From assembly GCA_018812945.1 (NCBI GenBank), contig JAHJCM010000008.1:1-46048 (forward strand): DNA of 46,048 nucleotides, written 5' to 3'. Below the pieces are notes generated by a model. The model saw only the letters and a list, made by a program, of their open reading frames with translations. It made no database searches and was not told where the DNA came from. The position numbers were made by a program, and so were the translations under genes. Source of the stretch: Gammaproteobacteria bacterium. GTDB lineage: Bacteria; Pseudomonadota; Gammaproteobacteria; Burkholderiales; Burkholderiaceae_B. Positions 8,627 to 17,544 of the stretch are shown here, piece after piece; the first letter of the stretch is position 1, and every line of letters begins with the position of its first letter.

Positions 8627-9691
8627 TCAACGCAAATTAATCGTGTCTCCGTGCCCCAGCAGCTCAAAGTTGCTGGGTGCCACATTGTGCTTTTCCAGTG
8701 CAAGTTTCAAATCGCCAATAGGTTGATCAAGCGGTTCATCGGTCAACTCGAACGTACCCCAATGAATGCCCATTGATTTCGCCGAGCGCACATCTTTGTG
8801 AATTTGCACGGCCTCATCGGGGTTAATGTGCTGGGCTTTCATAAACCAGCGAGGTTCGTAGGCGCCCACCGCAATTGCGCTAAAGTCAAATGGGCCCAAG
8901 CGTTTTCCAATTTCTTCGAAGTCTTTGCTGTAGCCTGTGTCGCCAGAGAAATAGAAGTTCAGCTTGGGGTTTTTCATCGTCCAGCCACCCCACAGTGATT
9001 TGTTCCGGTCTGTCAGCGTGCGCGCAGACCAGTGATAAGCGGGTACGAAGGTAATCTGGTTTTCTCCAATGGTGTGAGTTTCCCACCAGTCCATTTCCCT
9101 GACTTTTTCAACACCCCAGCTTTTCAAAAGCGACTCAAGACCAAGCGGTACAAGAAAGAGGGCATCAGGCTGCTGCTTGGCCAGTTTGACCACGGTGTTG
9201 TGATCGAGGTGGTCGTAATGACTGTGACTTATCACCACCACATCAATTTTTGGCAGGTTTTCAACACGGCTTGGCGATTGAACCTTGCGGGATGGCCCCG
9301 CCCATTGCACTGGAAAGGCGCGAACTGAAAAGTGAGGATCAGTCAACAGGGTGAAGCCGTTGGCGCGCACCATGACGGTTGCATGCCCAAGCCAGGTGGC
9401 TGTGGTTTCCGAGTACTCGGAAAGCTGGCTTTTGTCGAATGCCTTTTGGGGGAAATCGGCATAGCTGGCTAAGAATTTACCTGGAGGAGGGGGCAAATCT
9501 TTTCCGAATCGTTCGCGGTACCAACGAAGCAGGTCAGACATGGGTTTTGAAACAATGGTGCCATCGGAATTTACAAAGCCATCAGGCCTGTGGTGGGGTT
9601 TACTCGAATCAAAATAGGGATTTGATGCAGCACAACCCTGAATTAAAAAACCGGCAACGACACTCAGCACACTTGCGACTACATACTTCAT
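8627..9691 (-). CDS. MBL-fold metallo-hydrolase lipoprotein (UlaG/NAPE-PLD-like)
   Basis: A 354-residue metallo-beta-lactamase-fold hydrolase. The N-terminus is a lipoprotein signal with lipobox IQGC (Cys 20), so the enzyme is probably tethered to a membrane facing the periplasm. The metal-binding motif is SHSHYDHLDH, with His 156, His 158, Asp 160 and His 161. WLGHATVMV and TLLTDPHFSVRA precede it, FYFSGDTGYSKDF supplies a further metal ligand, and MGIHWGTFELTDEPLDQP near the end is typical of the UlaG / N-acyl-phosphatidylethanolamine phospholipase D-like branch. A phospholipid or lactone substrate is possible but not shown. Convergent with the gene ending at 8585. Confidence 0.88.
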   Translation of the reverse strand: MKYVVASVLSVVAGFLIQGCAASNPYFDSSKPHHRPDGFVNSDGTIVSKPMSDLLRWYRERFGKDLPPPPGKFLASYADFPQKAFDKSQLSEYSETTATWLGHATVMVRANGFTLLTDPHFSVRAFPVQWAGPSRKVQSPSRVENLPKIDVVVISHSHYDHLDHNTVVKLAKQQPDALFLVPLGLESLLKSWGVEKVREMDWWETHTIGENQITFVPAYHWSARTLTDRNKSLWGGWTMKNPKLNFYFSGDTGYSKDFEEIGKRLGPFDFSAIAVGAYEPRWFMKAQHINPDEAVQIHKDVRSAKSMGIHWGTFELTDEPLDQPIGDLKLALEKHNVAPSNFELLGHGDTINLR

Positions 9692-9708
9692 GGTTCAACA
9701 CGGATGAA

Positions 9709-9978
9709 TTAGAGTTCCTTCCACTGCGTCGCCAAATACACAGCAACAGGCAAGCCGAAGTAGAGCAAACAAAGTACTCTGAAATGGTCCATTGATTCTA
9801 CCGCAGTGCTGCTGTTTGTGTTTAATTCAAGGCCACCCAGTTGTCCAGGGTTACCGGCAAAGGCCAGCTCAAGGGTGCTGCTGGTTTCAAACAAGGGTGC
9901 AATAAATGCAGGCTCCAGGACAAAAGCACAACCCAACACCCACAGCACGAAAAACACAGTGAATCGCTTGATACTCAT
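9709..9978 (-). CDS. Small membrane protein, hypothetical
   Basis: An 89-residue protein starting at the ATG at 9976-9978, which is preceded on the minus strand by AAAGGAG at good spacing; longer upstream starts lack this signal. It has two predicted hydrophobic segments: FTVFFVLWVLGCAFVL near the N-terminus and VLCLLYFGLPVAVYLA near the C-terminus. Between them is a polar loop rich in Ser, Thr and Asn. No family recognised. It lies 17 bases upstream of the MBL-fold lipoprotein gene on the same strand, so the two probably form an operon read from the TGTACA-containing intergenic region. Confidence 0.6.
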   Translation of the reverse strand: MSIKRFTVFFVLWVLGCAFVLEPAFIAPLFETSSTLELAFAGNPGQLGGLELNTNSSTAVESMDHFRVLCLLYFGLPVAVYLATQWKEL

Positions 9979-10019
9979 CTTGATTACTCCTTTGACTATT
10001 TTTTGTCGCCCTGAAAACA

Positions 10020-10101
10020 ACTGTACAATAAACACTGTAACTGTGTACAGTATTTTTTAGTTTCTGTGGTTTTTTGTAGTCTTGTACAATGCACCCGTAC
10101 A
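10020..10101. promoter_or_regulatory. Cluster of TGTACA palindromes in a divergent promoter region
   Basis: Three copies of the hexamer TGTACA occur at 10022-10027, 10044-10049 and 10083-10088, with a related GTACAA at 10097-10102. The first two form an extended inverted repeat: ACTGTACA at 10020-10027 and its exact reverse complement TGTACAGT at 10044-10051, separated by 16 bases. The cluster lies between the minus-strand membrane-protein gene (start 9978) and the plus-strand dienelactone hydrolase (start 10158). Spacing and symmetry suggest binding sites for a dimeric repressor controlling both directions; the regulator is unknown. Confidence 0.45.
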
Positions 10102-10157
10102 AAATCAGACTGTTACAATTCAAATCCACTTGTTTTATCCATACAGAGAGGAGCTTT

Positions 10158-10862
10158 ATGCAGTCCCAAAGAATCTCGATCAACGCCAAAGACGGCGGCC
10201 AGTTCGGTGCTTATCTGTCCCTTCCACCCACAGGCAAAGGCCCGGGTATTTTGTTGATTCAAGAAATTTTTGGTGTCAATCAGCATATTCGTGAAGTCGC
10301 AGATCAGTACGCCAGCGATGGCTTTGTAGTGCTTGCTCCAGACGTATTCTGGCGTCAGGAAGCGGGTGTAGATATTGGCTACGACGATGCCGGGTTCAAA
10401 AAAGGATTTGGACTGATGCAGGGTATGGACTTCCCCAAGGCAGTTGAAGATTTGTGTGTCGCCGCCGAAGCTTTGAGATCTCGTCCCGAAGTGATTGGGA
10501 AAGTGGCCAGCCTGGGTTTTTGTATGGGTGGAATGTTGTCCTACCTGGTGGGAACTACAACAGGGGCGGTAGACGCAAGTGTTTGCTATTACGGTGGTGG
10601 AATTCACACTGCACTTGATCGTGCCCCACAGGCCAGAATTCCGATGTTGATGCACTTTGCCGAGAAAGATGGCTTCATTCCCATGGAAGCAGTTTCCCAG
10701 ATCAAAGCGGCATTTCAGTCCAATCATGACGTGGAAATTCACACCTATCCGAACGTAGACCATGGCTTTAATTGTTGGGGACGCCCAATGTATCAACAAA
10801 AGGCGGCAGCATTGGCCAGGGGCCGATCGCTGGAGTTTTTGTCACGAGCCATCTCGGCCTGA
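10158..10862 (+). CDS. Dienelactone hydrolase family protein
   Basis: A 234-residue alpha/beta hydrolase of the dienelactone hydrolase (carboxymethylenebutenolidase) family. The nucleophile elbow is GFCMGG with Cys in place of Ser, characteristic of the family. The acid is in [10 protein letters not shown] and the histidine in [28 protein letters not shown] near the N-terminus carries the conserved Glu that contacts the nucleophile. I start at ATG 10158 because GAGAGGAG lies just upstream; a frame extension to 10089 has no such signal. DLH itself opens dienelactone in chlorocatechol degradation, but no aromatic-degradation genes are adjacent, so the true substrate is open. Confidence 0.88.
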   Translation: MQSQRISINAKDGGQFGAYLSLPPTGKGPGILLIQEIFGVNQHIREVADQYASDGFVVLAPDVFWRQEAGVDIGYDDAGFKKGFGLMQGMDFPKAVEDLCVAAEALRSRPEVIGKVASLGFCMGGMLSYLVGTTTGAVDASVCYYGGGIHTALDRAPQARIPMLMHFAEKDGFIPMEAVSQIKAAFQSNHDVEIHTYPNVDHGFNCWGRPMYQQKAAALARGRSLEFLSRAISA

Positions 10863-10884
10863 GCCAACTTTAAAGGCGGTCTTC

Positions 10885-12789
10885 TTGAAAGCAACCTCGG
10901 CCAGCGCTGTATCCCTGAGCAGGGTCGTCGCAAAGGCAATTGACGATTCATGGCGCAATCATCCTTTGCTGTGTTTACTTTTTGCCTTAGGTGTTCTTGC
11001 CTCGATTGTGTTTTGGACGCAGTTGGGCGACTTGGCCTGGTTTGGACAGCTTTTGCTGCTGGTCGTGGTTGTGGTGGTTTCCTATGGCGCGGGCAGTGTG
11101 TTGACCCGCGCATGGATGAGTTTTCAGCTCAAGGAAAGTTTGTTGAACCTGGGCAGTCAGGACGCCGCGCCTGATTATCTGGCGGGAAAAGATTTTTTCG
11201 AAACTCTGGTTAACACGGTACACAGGTTGAATCAGCAACAGCATATGTTGCTGGCTGGTTTTGAAGAAGAAAAACGCCGCCTGCTCAGTGTCGAGAACTG
11301 CCTGAACGGTTTTGTGGTCGAGTTCAGCGTAACCGAGCAGGGGCGCGTGCGGGTCGAGAATGTCGACAATTCGATTGAACGTTTTTTCTCGCTGACCCGG
11401 GCTGAATTCATTGCCGATTGGACTCTTGTTCTTAAGCACATTGATTCAAAGTATCACGCCGCGATACGTACTGTATTGTCGCGCCCGGAGGCCTTTCCCA
11501 ATCGCGAGTCGCTGGTTTTTTCAACCACGCGGCGTAGTGGGGTAGAGCCACAATATTTCCAGTTGACACTGCAGCGCGAAGCAAAAGCGCCGGGAGTCAG
11601 CATGTATGCGGTTTGTCTTGATGTGAGCGACTTGGTGCTGGCCAAAGAGCAGGCCGAAAGTGCTGATCGTGCGAAATCGGAATTTTTGGCGACCATTAGC
11701 CATGAATTGCGTACACCGTTGAATGCGATTATCGGTTTTTCCAAGCTGCTTGAGGAGCAGCTGGATGACCCAGAGTTGCGGGGTGATGTTCGTAATATTT
11801 CCAGCTCTGCAACCAGCCTGCATTTGATTTTAAGTGATGTGCTGGAGTATTCGCGAATTCAGGCCAATGGTTTAAAGCTGGATCCTTCGCCATTTGATCT
11901 GGATGCAATGGTGCGCCAGGTGTATTCACTCAACCGCAACCTGGCTCTTAAAAAGAACCTTGAGTTTTCGCTGGTCAATGAGACTGACGGCCCTTGCTTT
12001 GTGCATGGCGACGCCAACAGGTTGCGGCAGGTTGTACAAAATCTGGTGTCCAATGCGTTGAAGTTTACAGACACCGGCTATGTCAAAATGCGCTTGATGA
12101 CCTCACAGCCTGCTCAGGGTCGGATTGACGTGTTTATAGAAGTGGCTGACAGTGGTATTGGAATCAGTCAGCCGGCTTTGCAAAAATTGTTTCAGCGCTT
12201 CAGCCAGGCCAGTCGAGAAATCAATCGTCAATATGGCGGCACTGGTTTGGGCCTTGCCATTTGCAAGGGACTTGTCGAGTTGATGGGGGGACGAATTGAT
12301 GTCAGTTCAGAGCCCGGTGTGGGTTCGGTGTTTACAGTCAGTTTGAATTTGCCGCTGGCCACGGCACAGGGCAAGACTACCTCAAATAAGGTGGTGGAGG
12401 AAGCCTCCCGAGCATTGAGTATTCTGGTGGTGGATGATCATCCCATGAACATCAAGTTGCTGGACCGCTACCTTGGAAAAAGAGGGCACCAGGTGGTGCA
12501 AGCCACAGGTGGTTTGCCGGCCGTGGAACTGTGCGAGAAACAGTGTTTCGACTTGGTGTTGATGGACATTGACATGCCCGATCTCGACGGGCATGAAGCC
12601 ACGAAAGTGATCCGGGGATCCGAGAACGCAGCCTCAAAACACAGCTTTATTTGTGCCTTGTCGGGTTTGTCGGATGACAAAAGTATTGCCATGTCGACAC
12701 AGGCCGGTATGAATTTGCACATGACCAAACCTGTTTCTTTCGAGAAGCTGGACAAATTGATTGAAGAGATCGCCCAGAAAACAGTCTGA
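10885..12789 (+). CDS. Hybrid sensor histidine kinase/response regulator
   Basis: Two-component sensor with a receiver fused at the C-terminus. The TTG at 10885, eight bases after AAAGG, gives 634 residues; an ATG at 10762 would overlap the dienelactone hydrolase by 101 bases. Order: two transmembrane helices (about residues 25-75: [17 protein letters not shown] and [15 protein letters not shown]), a short coiled-coil and PAS-like region (about 100-255), HisKA with [13 protein letters not shown] (phospho-His 273), HATPase_c with [16 protein letters not shown] and GGTGLGLAI (about 380-500), and a receiver from [10 protein letters not shown] with phospho-Asp 561 in [11 protein letters not shown]. 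No separate output regulator or HPt domain is encoded next to it. The signal is unknown. Confidence 0.9.
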   Translation: MKATSASAVSLSRVVAKAIDDSWRNHPLLCLLFALGVLASIVFWTQLGDLAWFGQLLLLVVVVVVSYGAGSVLTRAWMSFQLKESLLNLGSQDAAPDYLAGKDFFETLVNTVHRLNQQQHMLLAGFEEEKRRLLSVENCLNGFVVEFSVTEQGRVRVENVDNSIERFFSLTRAEFIADWTLVLKHIDSKYHAAIRTVLSRPEAFPNRESLVFSTTRRSGVEPQYFQLTLQREAKAPGVSMYAVCLDVSDLVLAKEQAESADRAKSEFLATISHELRTPLNAIIGFSKLLEEQLDDPELRGDVRNISSSATSLHLILSDVLEYSRIQANGLKLDPSPFDLDAMVRQVYSLNRNLALKKNLEFSLVNETDGPCFVHGDANRLRQVVQNLVSNALKFTDTGYVKMRLMTSQPAQGRIDVFIEVADSGIGISQPALQKLFQRFSQASREINRQYGGTGLGLAICKGLVELMGGRIDVSSEPGVGSVFTVSLNLPLATAQGKTTSNKVVEEASRALSILVVDDHPMNIKLLDRYLGKRGHQVVQATGGLPAVELCEKQCFDLVLMDIDMPDLDGHEATKVIRGSENAASKHSFICALSGLSDDKSIAMSTQAGMNLHMTKPVSFEKLDKLIEEIAQKTV

Positions 12790-12815
12790 ATACTGCCTGG
12801 GAAACAAGGCTTGGC

Positions 12816-13115
12816 TTACACAATGCCCAGTTGTTTTTCGAGATAGGACTTTGCTTTTTCCAGCCAAATGGTAAGTGCCGCTAGCAAGTCACTTTGACTG
12901 AAAGAGCAACTTTCCCCGCCAAACATGGCGGTGCTTTCCAGGCGCTCTAGAATGCTTTCAAGGGCACCTTCGAATACCGCAGGTAAGTCGCGTAACAGGT
13001 CTTTTTCTTGCCGGAACGCGAAAATTAATGCGCTGGTGTTTTCAAATTCATTATTTTCGAGTGAATCTGATAGCTTTTTTATCCGCAACAGCGGATCTGC
13101 TGGTATGTTACTCAT
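12816..13115 (-). CDS. Hypothetical protein
   Basis: A 99-residue, largely helical, soluble protein with no family I recognise. It is acidic in its N-terminal half (KLSDSLENNEFENTS) and has a predicted amphipathic C-terminal helix (LLAALTIWLEKAKSYLEKQLG). No signal peptide or membrane segment is seen. The ATG at 13113-13115 lacks a clear Shine-Dalgarno sequence, which lowers confidence in the start. It converges on the histidine kinase gene with a 26-base gap and is divergent from the SRPBCC gene. Confidence 0.55.
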   Translation of the reverse strand: MSNIPADPLLRIKKLSDSLENNEFENTSALIFAFRQEKDLLRDLPAVFEGALESILERLESTAMFGGESCSFSQSDLLAALTIWLEKAKSYLEKQLGIV

Positions 13116-13196
13116 GAGTATTATTTAACCAAATTATTATTTCGGCAGTGTACTCCAGCACAAGGAGCGCGGCCTGAAAACTGAGGAGAATTTGAC

Positions 13197-13658
13197 ATGG
13201 ACAGCAAACTTTCACTAGATAAAACAGCCACTGTGACTTTGAATTACGATGCCGTATTGGCCGACCTGGAAGCGATTGAGCCGTTGATTTCAATTTTCCC
13301 TAAACTGGAAAGTTTGAACAAGCTTGGCCCAAATACTTTTGAGTGGAAGCTCAAGCCCATTGGTGCCATGGGCGTGTCGCATGCGGTTCACTATGCGGCC
13401 ACTTATGAAGTGGACAAGGCCAACGGGCGTTTAAGCTTCAAAGCCAAAGAAGGCGTGGGCAATGCAAGTCTTTCCGGCTTGTTTCAGTTCAAACCCAATG
13501 GCAAGCAAGTCGATATTGAAATTGAAATCAACGGGCAGCTGCGGGACATCAAAGTACCTATGTTGTTGAAGGCGGCCACACCTGGTTTTATTAAAACCAT
13601 GTTTGACGGTCTGGTGGATCGATTCATTGAAAAACTGGGGGAGAAGTATGGCAAGTAA
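13197..13658 (+). CDS. SRPBCC-superfamily (START-like) ligand-binding protein
   Basis: A 153-residue cytoplasmic protein with the pattern of the SRPBCC/CoxG helix-grip fold: an N-terminal strand (ATVTLNY), a helix (VLADLEAIEPLISIF), then a series of alternating strands (FEWKLKPIGAMGV, ATYEVD, RLSFKAKEG, QVDIEIEINGQLRD) and a long C-terminal helix (TPGFIKTMFDGLVDRFIEKLGEKYG) that would close the ligand pocket. The ligand is unknown. A GAGGAG ribosome-binding site lies 8 bases before the ATG. Its last codons overlap the start of the carboxymuconolactone-decarboxylase-like gene by 11 bases. Confidence 0.7.
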   Translation: MDSKLSLDKTATVTLNYDAVLADLEAIEPLISIFPKLESLNKLGPNTFEWKLKPIGAMGVSHAVHYAATYEVDKANGRLSFKAKEGVGNASLSGLFQFKPNGKQVDIEIEINGQLRDIKVPMLLKAATPGFIKTMFDGLVDRFIEKLGEKYGK

Positions 13659-14052
13659 CAAGCCAGCCAATTACGACACAGGCAAAGCCATGCGCACCAA
13701 GGTATTGGGTGCCGACTATGTGGCCAAGGCGGTGTCAAATCCCGATGATTTTGCGGCACCGCTTCAAGACATTGTCACCGCCCATGCTTGGGGCACTGTG
13801 TGGCCCCGCGAAGGGCTTGAGCCAAAAATTCGCAGCATTGCAACAGTGTCCATGTTGATAGCGTTGAATCGTCCCAATGAATTGAAGTTGCACATGCGCG
13901 GTGCAATCAACAATGGCGTTACCGCAAATGAGCTGCGCGAGTTGATCATTCATGCCAGCGTGTATTGTGGGTTTCCTGCTGCAATGGACAGTATGCGCCA
14001 TGCCAAGGCTTTGCTTGAAGAGCTGGAAGCTGAGAAAACGGCTGCCAAGTAG
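13648..14052 (+). CDS. Carboxymuconolactone decarboxylase family protein
   Basis: A 134-residue AhpD-like/CMD-fold protein. It has the layout of 4-carboxymuconolactone decarboxylase (PcaC): AWGTVWPREGLEPKIRSIAT at about residues 47-66, then LKLHMRGAINNGVTANELRE and IIHASVYCGFPAAMDSM at about 100-116, with His 102 and Cys 107 in the region that is catalytic in the superfamily. A single Cys, not the CxxC pair of AhpD, favours a decarboxylase-type rather than peroxidase role. I start at ATG 13648, preceded by GGGGGAGAAGT. No other protocatechuate genes are present, so the substrate is inferred only. Confidence 0.85.
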   Translation: MASNKPANYDTGKAMRTKVLGADYVAKAVSNPDDFAAPLQDIVTAHAWGTVWPREGLEPKIRSIATVSMLIALNRPNELKLHMRGAINNGVTANELRELIIHASVYCGFPAAMDSMRHAKALLEELEAEKTAAK

Positions 14053-14075
14053 TTGGGTGGATTTACAACTGAAAG

Positions 14076-14116
14076 AAAAACCGGCGTTGGGAATTAATCC
14101 TGACGCCGGTTTTTTT
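14076..14116. terminator. Bidirectional Rho-independent terminator
   Basis: The stem CCGGCGT (14081-14087) pairs with ACGCCGG (14103-14109), extended by flanking A-runs and T-runs (A5 before, T7 after), with a 15-base loop. It lies between the convergent carboxymuconolactone-decarboxylase-like gene (ends 14052) and fpr (ends 14131), and can serve both strands. Confidence 0.85.
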
Positions 14117-14130
14117 ATGGATATCTCGGA

Positions 14131-14907
14131 TTACTTTTCAACGAATGCACGCTCGAACACATAATCGCCAGGCTCGCCTACACCGGGTGACACCACAAAC
14201 CCCTTGGCATCCAGAATGCCGCGAATGTCTGCCAACATACTTGGGCTGCCGCAGATCATGGCACGGTCAGTTTCAGGATTCAGGGGTGGCAAACCAACAT
14301 CCTTACACAATTCGCCATTTTCCATCAGCGTTGTAATACGCCCTACGTTCTTGAACTCTTCACGGGTTACGGTGGGGTAGTAGATCAGTTTCTCTCGCAC
14401 CATGTCGCCAAAAAATTCGTTGTTGGGCAACTCTTCGGTAATGAATTCGCTGTAAGCCAATTCGTTCACGTAGCGCACACCGTGAACCAAAATCACTTTT
14501 TCAAAGCGCTCATACACATCGGGATCTTTGATCAGGCTCATGAAAGGGGCCAGGCCTGTGCCAGTACCGAACATGAACAGGTTTTTGCCAGGTTTCAAGT
14601 CATCAAGAATTAGTGTGCCTGTGGGCTTTTTACCCACCAGTACGGAGTCGCCCACTTTCAAATGCTGCAAGCGGGATGTCAGTTTGCCATCGGGCACCTT
14701 GATGCTGAAAAACTCAAGATGCTCCTCGTAATTTGCGCTGGCGATGCTGTATGCGCGTAGCAGTGGCTTGCCTTCAACTTCCAGGCCAATCATCACGAAG
14801 TGGCCGTTGTGAAAACGCAGCCCTGGGCTTCGCGTCGTTTTGAAGCTAAAGAGCGTGTCGTTCCAGTGATGGACTTCAGTGACTTGTTCTTGAATCAGGT
14901 TTGACAT
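14131..14907 (-). CDS. fpr: Ferredoxin/flavodoxin-NADP reductase
   Basis: A 258-residue FAD enzyme exchanging electrons between NADPH and ferredoxin or flavodoxin. The FAD-binding motif LRAYSIASANYEE lies near residue 48, with KPTGTLILDDL for FAD contacts. The NADP-binding site is GTGTGLAPFMSLI near residue 112, and MICGSPSMLADI precedes the C-terminal tail. The ending FERAFVEK is typical of the bacterial subclass I enzymes. I choose the ATG at 14905-14907, which gives the family length; the frame is open for 20 codons upstream but those residues are not family-like. In many proteobacteria Fpr helps defend against oxidative stress and feeds Fe-S assembly. Confidence 0.92.
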   Translation of the reverse strand: MSNLIQEQVTEVHHWNDTLFSFKTTRSPGLRFHNGHFVMIGLEVEGKPLLRAYSIASANYEEHLEFFSIKVPDGKLTSRLQHLKVGDSVLVGKKPTGTLILDDLKPGKNLFMFGTGTGLAPFMSLIKDPDVYERFEKVILVHGVRYVNELAYSEFITEELPNNEFFGDMVREKLIYYPTVTREEFKNVGRITTLMENGELCKDVGLPPLNPETDRAMICGSPSMLADIRGILDAKGFVVSPGVGEPGDYVFERAFVEK

Positions 14908-15113
14908 GGTTGCGGCTTTAATTCTCGTAAGTTTTTCAAACGGCCCAATAATAACGCACTGCATCAAAAAACGCTGTAAGTCATTCTATTTTTTAGTTAT
15001 TTGCTTATTTGGAGTTGCCACTCTAACCCGTTGGAAGGAATACGGCTTCAATGGGGGTTATAAAGTGGAGTCGAAGGTACACCACAACAATAACCAATAA
15101 GGGCACAAAACCC

Positions 15114-16058
15114 ATGACAGAGACAAACGAAAAACAGCGGCAGATGAGCCAAATGGTTGTACATTCAGGCGATGTGGAACTGGCAGTAAGCAGCCATGGT
15201 GAACCCCACAACCCCACCATTATTCTGGTGCACGGCTACCCTGACTCTAGCACCGTGTGGGATCCCGTGGTTGATATTTTGAAGCATCACTTTCATGTAG
15301 TCACTTATGATGTGCGCGGGTGCGGCAAGTCGACCGAGCCCGGCTGGATGTGGGACTACTCTCTGGGCAAACTTTCTGAAGATCTTCAGGCTGTAATGCG
15401 GGCTGTGTGTCCCACTCAGCCGGTTCATTTGGTAGCACACGATTGGGGTTCGATTCAAACCTGGGAAAGCGTGACTGACCATCGCTTGAAATCCCGCATT
15501 GCCAGCTACACCAGCATTTCAGGCCCATGCCTGGACCACATAGGCATGTGGATGCGAAACAGTTTTGCCGCCAACAATCGAAAAGCCTTGGGCAATGTGA
15601 TGGGGCAATTAATGCATTCCTGGTATGTGTATGCCTTTCAGCTACCATTTTTAGCGCCGACCGCGTGGAAAATGGGCTTGGACAAAGCCTGGCCAGGCAT
15701 AGTGAAAAAAATGGAGGGTGTGGAACACGATACCAACCCCACGCAGCGTAAAGATGGTGTGAACGGCATTAACTTGTACCGTGCCAATATGCTGCCCCGT
15801 ATCAGCAATCCGCGTTTGCGCCAAACCGAGGTGCCGGTGCAATTGCTGGTGCCGACCAAAGACAAGTTTGTAACCACCGCACTGGTAGAGTCTTGTTATC
15901 CATATGCCCACAATGTGTGGCGCCGCGACATTGATGCCCAACATTGGGTTGTGCAAAGCCATTCCGAGTGGGTTGCCAATTGCGTGTCGGAATTTGTGGA
16001 ATTTGCGGAAACTGGTCGAGAGAACCCGGGTCTCGCCAAGGCCAGGGTACAGATATGA
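15114..16058 (+). CDS. Alpha/beta hydrolase with Asp nucleophile (epoxide hydrolase/haloalkane dehalogenase-like)
   Basis: A 314-residue alpha/beta hydrolase. The oxyanion motif is ILVHGYPDSS (about residues 37-46), VVTYDVRGCGKS follows, and the nucleophile elbow is VAHDWGS with Asp at about residue 110 rather than Ser. Asp nucleophiles mark the epoxide hydrolase and haloalkane dehalogenase lineages, where a covalent ester intermediate is cleaved by a His-activated water; the candidate His is in DAQHWVVQSH near residue 282. AAGGG lies about 10 bases before the ATG at 15114. Annotations as generic esterase would be misleading. Substrate unknown. Confidence 0.85.
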   Translation: MTETNEKQRQMSQMVVHSGDVELAVSSHGEPHNPTIILVHGYPDSSTVWDPVVDILKHHFHVVTYDVRGCGKSTEPGWMWDYSLGKLSEDLQAVMRAVCPTQPVHLVAHDWGSIQTWESVTDHRLKSRIASYTSISGPCLDHIGMWMRNSFAANNRKALGNVMGQLMHSWYVYAFQLPFLAPTAWKMGLDKAWPGIVKKMEGVEHDTNPTQRKDGVNGINLYRANMLPRISNPRLRQTEVPVQLLVPTKDKFVTTALVESCYPYAHNVWRRDIDAQHWVVQSHSEWVANCVSEFVEFAETGRENPGLAKARVQI

Positions 16059-16077
16059 ATGAAGTGTGAGATTGAAT

Positions 16078-16106
16078 GAAAAAAACCCGGCGTTGCCGGG
16101 TTTTTT
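16078..16106. terminator. Bidirectional Rho-independent terminator
   Basis: CCCGGC (16086-16091) pairs with GCCGGG (16095-16100) around a 3-base GTT loop, extended by an A-run before and six T after. It separates the convergent hydrolase gene (ends 16058) and the DUF445 gene (ends 16126). Confidence 0.9.
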
Positions 16107-16125
16107 GTCTCTGCTGAAGCGGTGT

Positions 16126-17367
16126 TTATATAATGCCCAGCTTTATCATCACCATCAACTGGCCTTCGCCCACCAAGCCGCCCAGAATGGCGCCAGTCAT
16201 AATCAAAATCCATTCTTCCTGCTTGAACACCGGGCGCAGCAGCCCCTCGAACTCCAGCGGTGTCATGGCTTGCATTTTCTTGCCTACCACGTTCTCAATA
16301 TCGAGCGATGTTTGTACATAAGTTTCGGCATGCATGATCACATCGGCAAGGCGAGCCATCAACATTTCGGAGGTGTCTTGCTTCATGCGCTGGAATGATT
16401 CTGCGCCCACAGCCATCACCACGAAAGGCTTCACAATGCTGGCCTTGCTGTCCACCATTTCGCGTACGCGTTCGTCTACCATTTTTTGAACACGTTCAGA
16501 AAGAGGGCCAGCAACCATTTCACCGATAATGGTTTGGGGGGTAAGAATGTCACGCGCAATAATTTTAGCGTAATCAGCAGCCACTTTTTGCTGGCGTTTC
16601 AGAAACAGGCCCTGAATGGTATACGAACCAAAAGGAATCGGTTTTTTGGGTTCGAATAAAATGTTCAGTGCGATCCAGTCTGAAATAAAACCCACCAGGA
16701 AACCAAATACAGGCAAAATCCATGGCTCTTTGAGCAGTACCCAAAGAACCATTTGAACCACACCGATCATGAAACCGAAGTAAAGGCCTGACACACCGAA
16801 AAACTTGAATTCTTCGCGTCCTACTTCTTGGAAAATTCGGTTGAGGAGGTGTTTGTCCTTCATCAGGATCCGAATGACCAAGGCTTTCAAATCCAGAATT
16901 TGATCGATATTGCCCTTGATGTCTTCCATCACGCTTGCGATTACACCCGGCACATCTTTCTTCACTCGATCAATCAGCTTCTTTTGTGCAAAGTTGGGCA
17001 AACTTTCCCAAAGACGCGGCTGGTGCTTGGACATTACTTCTCGAATAATCGTCTCGATCACCTCCATTGCAGGGCCTTCCAGTTCTTTGCCCAGGCGTTC
17101 TGAATCCAGTTTGGAAACCACTTCATTGACCGACACAAGTTTGGTGGTAATGGTGTCGACTGCAATGGAGGCCATACGTAGTGCATTGCGCGGCACAATG
17201 CCTTGCCAGCCAAAGAAGGGAGGGATGCCCACAAACTTCATTGGGTAGAACATCATTTTGACCGCGGCAATCTTGGTGATATATCCAAGGATGGCGGCAA
17301 CTACAGGGATTGAGAGGTAAAAGAGGTAGTTCTGCTGAACATCAGCGTAAATAGTTGCCCAATCCAT
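16126..17367 (-). CDS. DUF445 family membrane protein (copy 1)
   Basis: A 413-residue protein of the DUF445 (YheB-like) family, function unestablished. An N-terminal membrane segment (YLSIPVVAAILGYITKIAAV, residues about 17-36) is followed by the family hallmark MMFYPMKFVGIPPFFGWQG and the block QPRLWESLPNFAQKKLI. Two central membrane segments lie at about residues 195-240 (GLYFGFMIGVVQMVLWVLL and ILPVFGFLVGFISDWIALN), and a C-terminal hydrophobic hairpin ends the protein (ILIMTGAILGGLVGEGQLMV). The soluble region between is helical and charged. It is divergent from a second DUF445 gene with a 177-base shared upstream region. Confidence 0.85.
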   Translation of the reverse strand: MDWATIYADVQQNYLFYLSIPVVAAILGYITKIAAVKMMFYPMKFVGIPPFFGWQGIVPRNALRMASIAVDTITTKLVSVNEVVSKLDSERLGKELEGPAMEVIETIIREVMSKHQPRLWESLPNFAQKKLIDRVKKDVPGVIASVMEDIKGNIDQILDLKALVIRILMKDKHLLNRIFQEVGREEFKFFGVSGLYFGFMIGVVQMVLWVLLKEPWILPVFGFLVGFISDWIALNILFEPKKPIPFGSYTIQGLFLKRQQKVAADYAKIIARDILTPQTIIGEMVAGPLSERVQKMVDERVREMVDSKASIVKPFVVMAVGAESFQRMKQDTSEMLMARLADVIMHAETYVQTSLDIENVVGKKMQAMTPLEFEGLLRPVFKQEEWILIMTGAILGGLVGEGQLMVMIKLGII

Positions 17368-17520
17368 GAAAGGCGTCCCCTTAGAATCTTATTTTTTGTT
17401 GGTAAAGTATAAAAACATATAGTCGTCGATCTATTTTTTGGACGGCTTTTTCTAATCTGTCTTGTCTCGTTCGTCAGTATAACGATCTATGGCTGCCCGC
17501 TAGGGGGTGGAAATTAGATC

Positions 17521-17536
17521 AATTATTTTAATAATT
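17521..17536. promoter_or_regulatory. AT-rich inverted repeat before DUF445 copy 2
   Basis: AATTATT, two T bases and AATAATT form a 7-bp-arm inverted repeat ending 8 bases before the ATG at 17545. In its position it occupies the ribosome-binding region, and no ordinary Shine-Dalgarno sequence is visible apart from CAGG touching the start codon. It could be an operator or simply AT-rich spacer. Confidence 0.25.
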
Positions 17537-17544
17537 ACTTCAGG

